A stretch of DNA of 45,328 nucleotides from Aeromonas australiensis (lineage in GTDB: Bacteria; Pseudomonadota; Gammaproteobacteria; Enterobacterales; Aeromonadaceae), in assembly GCF_000819725.1 (NCBI RefSeq), contig NZ_CDDH01000107.1, positions 1 through 45,328 on the forward strand, read 5' to 3'. Shown here one piece after another: positions 33,967-41,713 of the stretch (position 1 is its first letter; each line of letters starts with the position of its first letter). The notes below the pieces were generated by a model. It made no database searches. It worked only from the letters and a program-made list of their open reading frames with translations, and was not told the DNA's origin. Both the position numbers and the translations under genes were made by a program.

Positions 33967-34500
33967 ATGGCCAACACCACCCCACAACCCTGCTTTGCAT
34001 GCTGCTCGGCCAGGCTGACAGATGCCCCGGCCTACCGCCGCTATGTCGCCGAATGCGCCGAGGACGGGCAGCCGCTCTATCAGGTAGCGCTATTTGACCC
34101 GGATGGCTGGCTACAGAGCCTGCTGGACCACGCCGAAGGGCGCAACTTGCCCAGTGGATACCTGCCGACCACCACCTATTTTGCCCTCGATGGCGAGGAG
34201 ATCATCGCCACCCTTCGCCTGCGTCACAGTGACAATGAAGCAATCCACCAATGGCTGGGCCATATCGGTTACGAAACCCGCCCCTCTCGCCGTGGCGAAG
34301 GGGCCGCGACCATGCTGCTGCGCTGGGTACAACAACAGGTGCTGGCGGCGCCGGTGCTGATCAGCTGCGGCGAAGATAATCTGGTTTCCCGCAAGTTCAT
34401 TACGGCCGCCGGTGGCGTGTTGCTGGGGCGGCGCTTCCATCCGGGGGATCGCAGCTGGCTGGAGATGTACCAGCTGGCCCCCTGCCCCAGCCGACCATAG
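33967..34500 (+). CDS. GNAT family acetyltransferase with a cysteine-rich N-terminus
   Basis: A 177-residue protein. The acetyl-CoA-binding motif is G-Y-E-T-R-P-S-R-R-G-E-G-A-A-T-M-L-L near residues 102-119, followed by a Y/W-rich end, as in GNAT N-acetyltransferases. The N-terminus is unusual: C-F-A-C-C within residues 9-13. The part in between (Y-R-R-Y-V-A-E-C-A-E-D-G then G-Y-L-P-T-T-T-Y-F-A-L) resembles predicted acetyltransferases of the COG3981 type. Substrate unknown. It abuts the prolyl-tRNA editing gene with no gap and ends at a strong terminator. Confidence 0.8.
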   Translation: MANTTPQPCFACCSARLTDAPAYRRYVAECAEDGQPLYQVALFDPDGWLQSLLDHAEGRNLPSGYLPTTTYFALDGEEIIATLRLRHSDNEAIHQWLGHIGYETRPSRRGEGAATMLLRWVQQQVLAAPVLISCGEDNLVSRKFITAAGGVLLGRRFHPGDRSWLEMYQLAPCPSRP

Positions 34501-34513
34501 CCGCAGCAGTAAT

Positions 34514-34542
34514 AAAAAGAGCGCCCCGAAGGCGCTCTTTTT
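34514..34542. terminator. Bidirectional terminator between the GNAT and RIO-kinase genes
   Basis: AAAAAGAGCGCC / GGCGCTCTTTTT, 12-bp perfect stem with a 5-base loop between convergent genes. Confidence 0.9.
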
Positions 34543-34560
34543 GCGAACGTGGCAGCACTG

Positions 34561-35421
34561 TTAGTAGCTGTCTTCCTGCTCCGCCTTCATCCGGGCCTGA
34601 CGGGCATAGGCCTCCTCTTCGGCGCTCTCAATCTCCTGCAGCACCGAATCGAGATCGATGGCGGCGCGGCTCTCTTCAAAGTGACCGGTCAGCTCGCTCT
34701 CGGGGGTAAGTTTGCCATCTTCAAACAAGGCCCACATCTCCTGGGCATAACGGGTCTTGAGCAGCTCGGGGGCATACATGCCGTAGTAGTTGCGCATGTT
34801 GTTGACGTCCCGCTCCAGCATCGCCTTGGCCTGGTTGTTGGCGGCGGCATCCACCACCTGGGGCAGGTCGATGATGACCGGGCCCTGTTCATCCACCAGC
34901 ACGTTGAACTCCGAGAGATCGCCGTGGATCAGGCCAGCGCAGAGCATCCGCACCACATAGCGGATCACCTGGTGGTGATCGATAACCGCCTGCTCGGGGG
35001 TGAGTGCCACATCGTTGAGGCGCGGCGCGACATGGCCATCCTCATCGGTGATAAGCTCCATCAAGAGGACGCCATCGAGGCAGACATAGGGCTGTGGCAC
35101 CCGCACACCGGCCGCCGCCAGCTTGAACAGGGCGTCGACCTCGGTGTTCTGCCACACCTCTTCATGCTGTTTGCGGCCGTACTTGGAGCCCTTCTCCATG
35201 GCGCGGGCATCGCGGCTGCCCCGCACCTTGCGCCCCTCCTGATAGACCACGGCCTGCTTGAAGCTGCGCTTGGAGGCCTCTTTATAGACTTTGGCGCAGC
35301 GGATCTCGTCACCGCAGCGCACCACATAGACGTCGGCCTCTTTGCCGCTCATCAACCGGCTGACGACCTCATCGACCAGGCCGTCATCAACCAGAGGTTG
35401 GATTCGATTTGGAATTTTCAT
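34561..35421 (-). CDS. RIO1-family serine protein kinase
   Basis: A 286-residue atypical kinase of the RIO1 type found in proteobacteria. The nucleotide-binding loop is S25-G-K-E-A-D-V-Y with the ATP lysine K44 in A-K-V-Y. The catalytic loop is H166-G-D168-L-S-E-F-N173. The metal-binding aspartate is D185 in I-I-D-L-P-Q. The flexible loop K-R-S-F-K-Q ... K-G-S-K-Y-G-R-K is characteristic of RIO1. The acidic, E-rich tail (E-S-A-E-E-E-A-Y-A) is typical too. The cellular substrate is unknown. Converges with the GNAT gene. Confidence 0.88.
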   Translation of the reverse strand: MKIPNRIQPLVDDGLVDEVVSRLMSGKEADVYVVRCGDEIRCAKVYKEASKRSFKQAVVYQEGRKVRGSRDARAMEKGSKYGRKQHEEVWQNTEVDALFKLAAAGVRVPQPYVCLDGVLLMELITDEDGHVAPRLNDVALTPEQAVIDHHQVIRYVVRMLCAGLIHGDLSEFNVLVDEQGPVIIDLPQVVDAAANNQAKAMLERDVNNMRNYYGMYAPELLKTRYAQEMWALFEDGKLTPESELTGHFEESRAAIDLDSVLQEIESAEEEAYARQARMKAEQEDSY

Positions 35422-35587
35422 GGCCGCCCTTTTACCCTATTTCCGCTCTCGAAGATAGCTCTGTGCATGCTCACCTGCCTCTCCCTGTCATAAGAGACCC
35501 TGTTATCCCCTGTTTGCGCTGTTTTTGTCCACCCGTTCGCCTTAAAAACCACCAGCAGCAGGCCGCGCGTGAGGTCCCTGTCTCAAC

Positions 35588-35613
35588 AAAAATGGCCCGC
35601 AAGCGGGCCACAT
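35588..35613 (-). terminator. Terminator of the downstream LpxM-like gene
   Basis: On the minus strand TGGCCCGC-TT-GCGGGCCA followed by TTTTTG. It begins within a few bases of the stop codon. Confidence 0.8.
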
Positions 35614-35614
35614 T

Positions 35615-36610
35615 TCAAGGTTCGGGCGGCAAGCCCTGACGAATACGCTGAATACCCGCTTCATAGAGGCCGTCATCCCCCTCTTGATGCTCCAGGGTTT
35701 CAAAGATCTTGAGAAACCACATGTATTGCTCGGGATGACGGGCCACCTGCCTCTCCACCACCCGGTTCATGGCGTTGACATCGGCCAGCAGATCGGCGGT
35801 GGGATAAGGGTCAAACGGCGGCTCGATCTCCAGCAGATAGCGCCCCTCATCCTCATCATAGCTGGCGAAGATGGGCACGGCTCTGGCGCCAGTCAGCTTC
35901 ACCAGCTTGGGCAGCGCGGGCAGAGTTGCCTTGGGGCGGCCAAAGAAGGGTACAAACACGCTCGCCTCGCGGCCGTGATCCTGATCCGGTAGATAGAAGA
36001 AACTGGCACCGGCACGGATCGACTTGATCGCCGGTTTGATGCCGGCGCTGCGCTCATAGACCTTGCCTGCTTTGGCCCGCTCGCGGTTGATGTACCAGTC
36101 GAACACCTCATCTTTCGGGCTCTTCATCATGGTGCACATCTCGATGCCCATCATGGAGAAGTAGCGACCAATCATGTCGACCGCCCAGGTGTGAGGCACC
36201 ACCAGGATCACCGGGCGGCCCGCAGCCTGCTCCGCCTGCACATGCTCCCAGCCGGTGACCTTGATGCGGCGGGTCAGCCGCGCCTTGCTGCGCCAGCTGA
36301 GCTCGCCAAAGCCCATAAAGGTCTTGAGCCCGACCCGGATCGATTTGAGCAGCAGCGCCTGCCGGGCGGTGCTATCCAGCTCGGGAAAGCAGATCTTGAG
36401 GTTGGTATCGGCGATATAGGCCTGCTTTTTCGAAAAACGCAGCAGGGGCGGTGAGACAAGATTGGCAACGCGATCTCGCAGCCTCGCCGGGATAAATGCC
36501 AGTAGGGAGAGCAGGCCCAGCGCGCACCAGCTGCCCCACCATTTAGGATGCAGCAGGCGAGTATGAAATGAGGTATCAAATACCGGATCTAACGGGGACA
36601 TGGCAGCCAT
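35615..36610 (-). CDS. lpxM: LpxM-type lipid A acyltransferase, copy 1
   Basis: A secondary (late) acyltransferase that adds a myristoyl or similar chain to Kdo2-lipid A at the inner membrane. Features: an N-terminal hydrophobic anchor (A-L-G-L-L-S-L-L-A-F-I-P), the catalytic H-x4-D in P-H-T-W-A-V-D, G-I-K-P-A-I-K-S-I-R, and F-Y-L-P-D-Q-D-H-G, which is the LpxM rather than LpxL signature. A-T-L-P-A-L and P-E-Q-Y-M-W-F-L-K follow. The start may be ATG 36610 or, by alignment with its neighbour, ATG 36601 (M-S-P-L-D-P-V-F-D); neither has a strong ribosome site. It follows a close paralogue by 150 bp, each with its own terminator. Confidence 0.85.
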   Translation of the reverse strand: MAAMSPLDPVFDTSFHTRLLHPKWWGSWCALGLLSLLAFIPARLRDRVANLVSPPLLRFSKKQAYIADTNLKICFPELDSTARQALLLKSIRVGLKTFMGFGELSWRSKARLTRRIKVTGWEHVQAEQAAGRPVILVVPHTWAVDMIGRYFSMMGIEMCTMMKSPKDEVFDWYINRERAKAGKVYERSAGIKPAIKSIRAGASFFYLPDQDHGREASVFVPFFGRPKATLPALPKLVKLTGARAVPIFASYDEDEGRYLLEIEPPFDPYPTADLLADVNAMNRVVERQVARHPEQYMWFLKIFETLEHQEGDDGLYEAGIQRIRQGLPPEP

Positions 36611-36714
36611 CAAGTCATCAAAAACAAACGGTTATTGTAGTTATCCTGACATTTTTTTCTACCCTGTGCAGGCTCGCTGCCGACCAACAAAACACAGATC
36701 AGACGAGTTATCAT

Positions 36715-36740
36715 AAAAAATGGCCCACCAGGGGCCATTT
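36715..36740 (-). terminator. Terminator of the upstream LpxM-like gene
   Basis: On the minus strand AAATGGCCCC-TGGT-GGGCCATTTTTT, about 20 bases past the stop. It closely resembles the terminator of the neighbouring paralogue. Confidence 0.85.
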
Positions 36741-36760
36741 CAATCAATTCAGATTCAGGA

Positions 36761-37783
36761 TCAGCCGTGAGGCGACAACCCCTTGCGGATCCGACGTATT
36801 CCCTCTTCATAGAGACCATCCGGCCCCTCCTGATCCTGACGGGTATCGAAGATCTTGAGGAACCACATGTACTGGTCCGGATGGCGCGTCAGCTGCTGCT
36901 GCACCATGTCGTTCATCCGACAGGTATCCGCCATCACATCCGCGGTAGGATAGTTGTCAAACGGTGCCTCAATCTCCAACCGGTAGCAATGGTTCGCTTC
37001 GTCATAGCAGGCAAGCAGCGGCACCGCCTTGGCACCACTCACCTCTACCAGACGGGGCAAGGCTGGCAGGGTCGCCTTGGGGTAGCCAAAGAAGGGGGCA
37101 AAGATGCTCTTCTCGCGGCCATGATCCTGATCCGGCAGGTAGAAGAAACTGCGACCACTCTTGATGGTTCTGATCACCGCCTTGATCCCGGCGCTACGCT
37201 CATAGACACGGCAACCGTTGTTGGCCCGCGCCCGATTGAGGTGCCAGTCAAACACCGGATTGCGCGCCCGTTTCATCATGGTGCACATGGGCACCCCACG
37301 CTGGGTAAAGCAGTACCCGGCGGCATCCACCGGCCAGGTATGGGGCACCACCAGGATCACCGGACGACCGGCAGCGTGTTCAGCCTCGATATGCTCCCAA
37401 CCTATTACCTGCATTCGGCTCATCAGATAACGCTGGCTGCGCATGGTGAACTCGCCAAATCCCAGCAGACTTTTGAGGCCGATCCGGATCGAGCTCAGTG
37501 CAATGGCATCACGCTCTTCCGGGCTCTTGTCCGGGAAGCAGATCTCCAGGTTGGTTCTGGCGATATAAACCTGTTTTTTCGAGATACGAAACACCAGTGG
37601 TGCCAAGGCTTCGGCCAACCGGTCGCGCAATCGCACCGGCACAAAGGCCAGCAGCATCAGCACACCGAGTGCCAGCCAGCTGAACCAGTAGCGGGGATGC
37701 AGAAAACGGGTTTCAAAAGAGGAGTCAAATACGGGATCTTGGGACGACATGTATTGGGGTCGAGCGAAAAAGTGGTGCTGCAT
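36761..37783 (-). CDS. lpxM: LpxM-type lipid A acyltransferase, copy 2
   Basis: A 340-residue paralogue of the adjacent gene with the same architecture: hydrophobic anchor, catalytic P-H-T-W-P-V-D (P instead of A), G-I-K-A-V-I-R-T-I, F-Y-L-P-D-Q-D-H-G and P-D-Q-Y-M-W-F-L-K. The two share most motif residues, so this is a tandem duplication that has since diverged. The first ATG (37783) has AGGA about eight bases upstream; the internal ATG at 37750 (M-S-S-Q-D-P-V-F-D) aligns with copy 1 but lacks one. Which copy acts on which acyl position, or whether one is conditional, cannot be told. Confidence 0.85.
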   Translation of the reverse strand: MQHHFFARPQYMSSQDPVFDSSFETRFLHPRYWFSWLALGVLMLLAFVPVRLRDRLAEALAPLVFRISKKQVYIARTNLEICFPDKSPEERDAIALSSIRIGLKSLLGFGEFTMRSQRYLMSRMQVIGWEHIEAEHAAGRPVILVVPHTWPVDAAGYCFTQRGVPMCTMMKRARNPVFDWHLNRARANNGCRVYERSAGIKAVIRTIKSGRSFFYLPDQDHGREKSIFAPFFGYPKATLPALPRLVEVSGAKAVPLLACYDEANHCYRLEIEAPFDNYPTADVMADTCRMNDMVQQQLTRHPDQYMWFLKIFDTRQDQEGPDGLYEEGIRRIRKGLSPHG

Positions 37784-37859
37784 TGTAGACGTCCTGACAG
37801 GTAATACCAGTTAAATCCATGGCAAATAGCCCGCCACTGGCACAACAGCAACAAACCAT

Positions 37860-37885
37860 CAAAAAATACCCCGCACAGCGGGGCA
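37860..37885 (-). terminator. Terminator downstream of the TDT transporter gene
   Basis: On the minus strand GCCCCGC-TGT-GCGGGGTATTTTTTG, about 120 bases past the transporter stop. Confidence 0.75.
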
Positions 37886-38004
37886 TCTTGCTCGTTACAC
37901 AACCAGGGTGGGGATCTTTGTCCATCCATCGTATGACTGGTCGTTTATCCCGTCGCTCTCGGAGCGCACTGCTTATCCATTTCCCGATGTCACATCATCA
38001 AGAT

Positions 38005-38997
38005 TTAACGGTGAGCACCCTGGTGGGCCATGCCGTTGTTCACTTCGGCATTACGCTGCGGCAGAAAAAACATCAGGTAACGCAGTGCTACATACCCGAC
38101 GATCACGGTAGCAACCCCCAGCTCGAACTGGGCCAGCACTCTGATCTGCTCGGCGTAGTGACTGCCTTGGGCAAACCCTTCCACCAGATGAGCCACTTTG
38201 AACAGAGCGGTGGCACCGATCACCAGCGGGAAGGTGAAGGCGGCATAACCGGGCGAGAAGGGCAGACGCAGCAGCTTGATGAAGGCCAGATAGATGATAC
38301 CGGTCATCAGGATGGCGATCCCCAGCAGCACGGCCACCAGCAGCAGTGACGGCTCGTCATTGACGGTCAGGTAACCGGCCAGAGAGAGGCTGGCAGGGGC
38401 CGCCAGAATGGCGATGGTCGGTTTGGCGGCATCCGGCACTTCATGGCTGAAGATCAGGCGATAGAGCATCAGCGGCAGCATCAGGCCGTAGCAGGTGATC
38501 CCGAACCAGAGCAGGCCGTTGGCCAGCGGGGCAAACTGACCGCCCGGGAAGGCGACGTCAGCCACGATGATCCCCACCGGCGGCACGAACCAGCTCGGCA
38601 CCATGTGGTGGATCTCAAACTCTTTGGCGCGATGCCAGATAAAGGTGGCCAGGAACAGCAGGTGAACTGCCACGGCAAACAGCCAGAGTGCCTCGCCCGC
38701 TTGCGGCGCAATCATACCCAGCGCTTTGGAGACCACCATGGTGCCCATGGCATAGGTCGGAACCACACTGCCCACCACGGGGTGAGCGAGATCCTGCAAC
38801 AGCAGGCGGGGGTGAAGCAGAAACTTGAAGGTCAGGATCACCAGCAGCACGGCCGCAATGGCAGCGCCCAGCAGTTGCATCCGGCCATCGAAGTGACCGG
38901 CATTTTCCCAACACCAACCAAGGCTGGCGATGCCCAGCGCCAGACCCGCCATGGGGGTTGGCGCGGCAGCCAGTGATTTACGGGTTCTTGCGATCAT
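38005..38997 (-). CDS. TDT-family (TehA-like) transporter
   Basis: A 330-residue inner-membrane protein with ten predicted hydrophobic helices, as in the tellurite-resistance/dicarboxylate transporter family (TehA, Mae1, SLAC1 type). Features include P-M-A-G-L-A-L-G near residue 14, G-S-V-V-P-T-Y-A-M-G-T near 76, P-S-W-F-V-P-P-V-G-I near 133 and A-A-F-T-F-P-L-V near 255; the last two are typical of the family. Members are anion channels or carriers; the substrate is not evident. The ATG has AAAGGTG upstream. Divergent from the LysR gene, which probably controls it. Confidence 0.85.
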   Translation of the reverse strand: MIARTRKSLAAAPTPMAGLALGIASLGWCWENAGHFDGRMQLLGAAIAAVLLVILTFKFLLHPRLLLQDLAHPVVGSVVPTYAMGTMVVSKALGMIAPQAGEALWLFAVAVHLLFLATFIWHRAKEFEIHHMVPSWFVPPVGIIVADVAFPGGQFAPLANGLLWFGITCYGLMLPLMLYRLIFSHEVPDAAKPTIAILAAPASLSLAGYLTVNDEPSLLLVAVLLGIAILMTGIIYLAFIKLLRLPFSPGYAAFTFPLVIGATALFKVAHLVEGFAQGSHYAEQIRVLAQFELGVATVIVGYVALRYLMFFLPQRNAEVNNGMAHQGAHR

Positions 38998-39044
38998 GAT
39001 GACACCTTTCTATTGATGACTATGGCGATAGGATAATGGCCCCT

Positions 39045-39058
39045 TATCGTTTACGATA
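39045..39058. promoter_or_regulatory. Palindrome in the TDT/LysR divergent region
   Basis: TATCGT-TT-ACGATA, a perfect 6-bp inverted repeat about 40 bp upstream of both start codons. A further CGATA is at 39026-39030. It is a good candidate for the operator of the adjacent LysR-type regulator. Confidence 0.5.
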
Positions 39059-39099
39059 TCTAAATGAATTAAATCAATCATTCAGGAAAACCAAACACG

Positions 39100-40005
39100 A
39101 TGAAACTGACCCTGCAGCAGCTGAAAGTGTTCGCCACCATTGCCCGCTACGGCAACCTTGGCCTTGCCGCCAACGAGCTCTGCCTGAGCAAAGGGGCAGT
39201 CTCCCAGTCGCTGCAGGAGCTGGAGCGCCAGCTCTCCACCCCGCTGTTTGACCGTATTCACCCCAGATTGCAGCTCAACAACGAGGGGCGCCTGCTGCAA
39301 CCGGCCGCCGAAGAGCTGCTGACCCGGATGCTGGATATCGAGAACCTGTTTCGCCCCGATGCCGAACCGAGTGGCCAGCTGCGCCTTGGCGCCAGCCAGA
39401 CCATCGGCAACTACCTGCTGCCGACCCTGCTCGCCAGCAGCAAACAGGAGCTGGGGCTCCCCCCCAAGGTGACCATCAACAACACTCAACTGCTCTGCCA
39501 TGCGCTGGCCAACTTCGAGCTGGATATGGCACTGATCGAGGGGGAGAACCACCACCCCGACCTGCTTGCCGAACCCTGGCTGCAGGACGAGATGCTGGTG
39601 GTGGCCCCACCCGGCCACCCACTTGCCAGCAAGAAGGAGCTCTCCCTCTCCCGACTGGGGGGCGAGACCTGGGTATTGCGTGAAGCGCAATCGGGCAGCC
39701 GCGAGCAGTTTATCCAGCAGATCCAGCCAAAACTGCCCCGCTGGCAACCAGGGCTTGAACTCAACACCCTGGAGGCGGTGATGCTGGCGGTGGAGAAGGG
39801 ACTGGGTATCTCCTTTATCTCCCGGCTGGCCGTCTCCGACCGGCTCAAAGATGGACGACTGGTCGCCCTGCCCCTCTCCCGCCGCTTCCCACGCCAGCTC
39901 TCCCTGATCTGGCACAAGCAGAAGTACCACTCCACCTCCCTGCGCCACTTTATCCACTTCTGCCGGGCTCAGATGAAGGATGCCGGAGTGTTCAACGCGG
40001 ATTAA
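39100..40005 (+). CDS. LysR-family transcriptional regulator
   Basis: A 301-residue LysR-type regulator. The N-terminal winged helix-turn-helix (residues 3-60) reads L-Q-Q-L-K-V-F-A-T-I-A-R-Y-G-N-L, then L-S-K-G-A-V-S-Q-S-L-Q-E-L-E. The rest is the periplasmic-binding-like effector domain with the usual G-Q-L-R-L-G-A-S-Q-T-I-G start near residue 90. The ATG has AGGAAAA upstream. It is divergent from the TDT transporter gene with 102 bp between them holding a perfect palindrome, the standard layout for a LysR regulator and its target. The effector is unknown. Confidence 0.92.
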   Translation: MKLTLQQLKVFATIARYGNLGLAANELCLSKGAVSQSLQELERQLSTPLFDRIHPRLQLNNEGRLLQPAAEELLTRMLDIENLFRPDAEPSGQLRLGASQTIGNYLLPTLLASSKQELGLPPKVTINNTQLLCHALANFELDMALIEGENHHPDLLAEPWLQDEMLVVAPPGHPLASKKELSLSRLGGETWVLREAQSGSREQFIQQIQPKLPRWQPGLELNTLEAVMLAVEKGLGISFISRLAVSDRLKDGRLVALPLSRRFPRQLSLIWHKQKYHSTSLRHFIHFCRAQMKDAGVFNAD

Positions 40006-40063
40006 TGCACAATCATAACACCGCAGACAAACCGTCCCCCCCACGGCTGAAAGGCACAAAGCA

Positions 40064-40087
40064 GAGAGGGAGCCACGGCTCCCTCTC
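40064..40087. terminator. Bidirectional terminator between the LysR gene and nfo
   Basis: GAGAGGGAGC / GCTCCCTCTC with loop CACG, between convergent genes. The T-run is interrupted (CTTG). Confidence 0.65.
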
Positions 40088-40107
40088 CTTGATCCGCTTG
40101 TTCGGTA

Positions 40108-40950
40108 TCACTGCGCCAGACTGCGCAACCAGCTGATCTCCTCGCCCCAGATGGACTCGTCTATGGTCTCGAGGATCAGCGGAATCCGATCGAAGCGATC
40201 ATCATTCATGATGTGGTGGAATACCGCCTCTCCCAGATTGCCCTCCCGCAAGCTGTGGTGGCGGTCAACCCGGCTACCGAAGGTGCACTTGGCGCCGTTG
40301 ATATGCATCCCCTTGAGATAGTGAAAACCCACCGTGCGGTCGAACTCGGCAAAGACGGCAGCGCAGCTCTCGGCGGTGCGCAGATCGTAGCCGGCGGCAA
40401 AGGCGTGGCAGGTATCGAAACAGATCCCGACCCGGCTCTTGTCCTCCACCCCCTCGATAATGGTGGCGAGGTGCTCGAACGACCAGCCGAGGTTGGTCCC
40501 CTGCCCGGCGGTATTCTCAATGACCGCCGTCACCCCTTGACTGCGCTCCTGCGCCCAGTTGATGGACTCGCTCACCAGCTTGAGGCTGGCCGCCTCGGGT
40601 ATTTGCTTGAGATGGCTACCGGGGTGGAAGTTGAGATAACAGAGCCCCAACTGCTCGCAGCGCTTCATCTCGTCGAGAAACGCATCGCGGGATTTGGCCA
40701 AACCGTCGGGATCCGGGTGGCCCAGATTGATGAGGTAACTGTCGTGGGGCAGGATCTGCTGTGGCAGAAAACCGGCCTTGTCACAGGCCGCCTTGAAGGC
40801 GCGGATGGTGGCATCCGACAAGGGGGCCGCCTGCCACTGACGTTGATTCTTGGTAAAGAGGGCAAACGCGTTGGCCCCGATGGCCTGGGCGCGGGCGATG
40901 GTATTCTCCACCCCGCCGGCCGCACTGACGTGGGCTCCGATATATTTCAT
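40108..40950 (-). CDS. nfo: Endonuclease IV
   Basis: An AP endonuclease of base excision repair using three zinc ions. The 280-residue sequence lines up with E. coli Nfo without gaps through the core. All nine metal ligands are present at the same numbers: H69, H109, E145, D179, H182, H216, D229, H231 and E261. One strongly conserved motif position differs: after H216 the sequence is I-N-G219-A-K-C instead of L-N-D-A-K-S. The start [13 protein letters not shown] is exactly that of the family. Transcribed alone; converges with the LysR gene. Confidence 0.95.
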   Translation of the reverse strand: MKYIGAHVSAAGGVENTIARAQAIGANAFALFTKNQRQWQAAPLSDATIRAFKAACDKAGFLPQQILPHDSYLINLGHPDPDGLAKSRDAFLDEMKRCEQLGLCYLNFHPGSHLKQIPEAASLKLVSESINWAQERSQGVTAVIENTAGQGTNLGWSFEHLATIIEGVEDKSRVGICFDTCHAFAAGYDLRTAESCAAVFAEFDRTVGFHYLKGMHINGAKCTFGSRVDRHHSLREGNLGEAVFHHIMNDDRFDRIPLILETIDESIWGEEISWLRSLAQ

Positions 40951-41269
40951 ACAATCTCCTCAATACGGCAAGCGGCTATTATGCCGCTCCCGCCCGGCCA
41001 CGCCAAACCGGGATATCCGATAGCGGGTATCGACAAATAACGCCGCCTTAGCGAGGTGCTGCGTTTCATGGCGCAATCGGCCTGCGCAGTAGCAACCTCT
41101 CCCCAGAAGGGATGATTAGAGCTCGTCCACGCCAGCATGGCGCCCATAAAAAAAACGCAGCGTATCGCCTGAGCGATAACGGCTGCGTCTTTGGCTCTCT
41201 CGGCCGTCCCCCTTGCCCTTGCCAGAATGGCTAGCGACAAGGGAGCAAGAATGCGCGGGGAGAGTCGCC
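40951..41269. other. Gap between ybaB and nfo
   Basis: 319 bases with no supportable gene. It contains the ybaB terminator (41148-41193) and presumably the nfo promoter. In most gammaproteobacteria recR follows ybaB directly; there is no room for it here and no remnant is visible. Confidence 0.6.
41148..41193 (-). terminator. Terminator after ybaB
   Basis: On the minus strand CGCAGCCGTTATCGC-TCAG-GCGATACGCTGCG (imperfect, 12 pairs) followed by TTTTTTTT. Confidence 0.75.
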
Positions 41270-41599
41270 TTAGAACGGCATCTTGAAGCCTGGCGGCAGT
41301 TGCATGCCACCGGTCAGTTCGCCCATCTTGGCCTTGTTCTGCTCTTCCACACGGCGCACGGCATCGTTGCAAGCGGCGGCAACCAGATCTTCCAGCAGCT
41401 CCTTGTCATCTTCCATCAGGGAGGGGTCGATCTCGATGCGACGGACGCTGTGGCTACCGGTCATGGTGACCTTGACCATGCCAGCACCGGCTTCACCGGT
41501 CACTTCCATCTGAGCCAGCTGCTCCTGCGCCTTCTGCATACGCTCTTGCATCTGTTGGGCCTGTTTCATCAGGTTCCCCATTCCACCTTTACCAAACAT
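41270..41599 (-). CDS. ybaB: YbaB/EbfC nucleoid-associated protein
   Basis: A 109-residue small DNA-binding protein (dimer, tweezer-like). It begins [18 protein letters not shown] and has the central [15 protein letters not shown] strand and [10 protein letters not shown]. The C-terminus ends P-G-F-K-M-P-F. Follows dnaX in the same direction, as in nearly all gammaproteobacteria. Confidence 0.96.
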   Translation of the reverse strand: MFGKGGMGNLMKQAQQMQERMQKAQEQLAQMEVTGEAGAGMVKVTMTGSHSVRRIEIDPSLMEDDKELLEDLVAAACNDAVRRVEEQNKAKMGELTGGMQLPPGFKMPF

Positions 41600-41713
41600 A
41601 TGTCGTCTCTCGTCTTGAAATCCGGCATCCAGCGCCGGGCTGTGGGCTTGTCTGTCCTAGATGGGGACAGCCAAACTGCTTTTCAACCGGAAGCGAGCTC
41701 CCGGCCACGGAAT

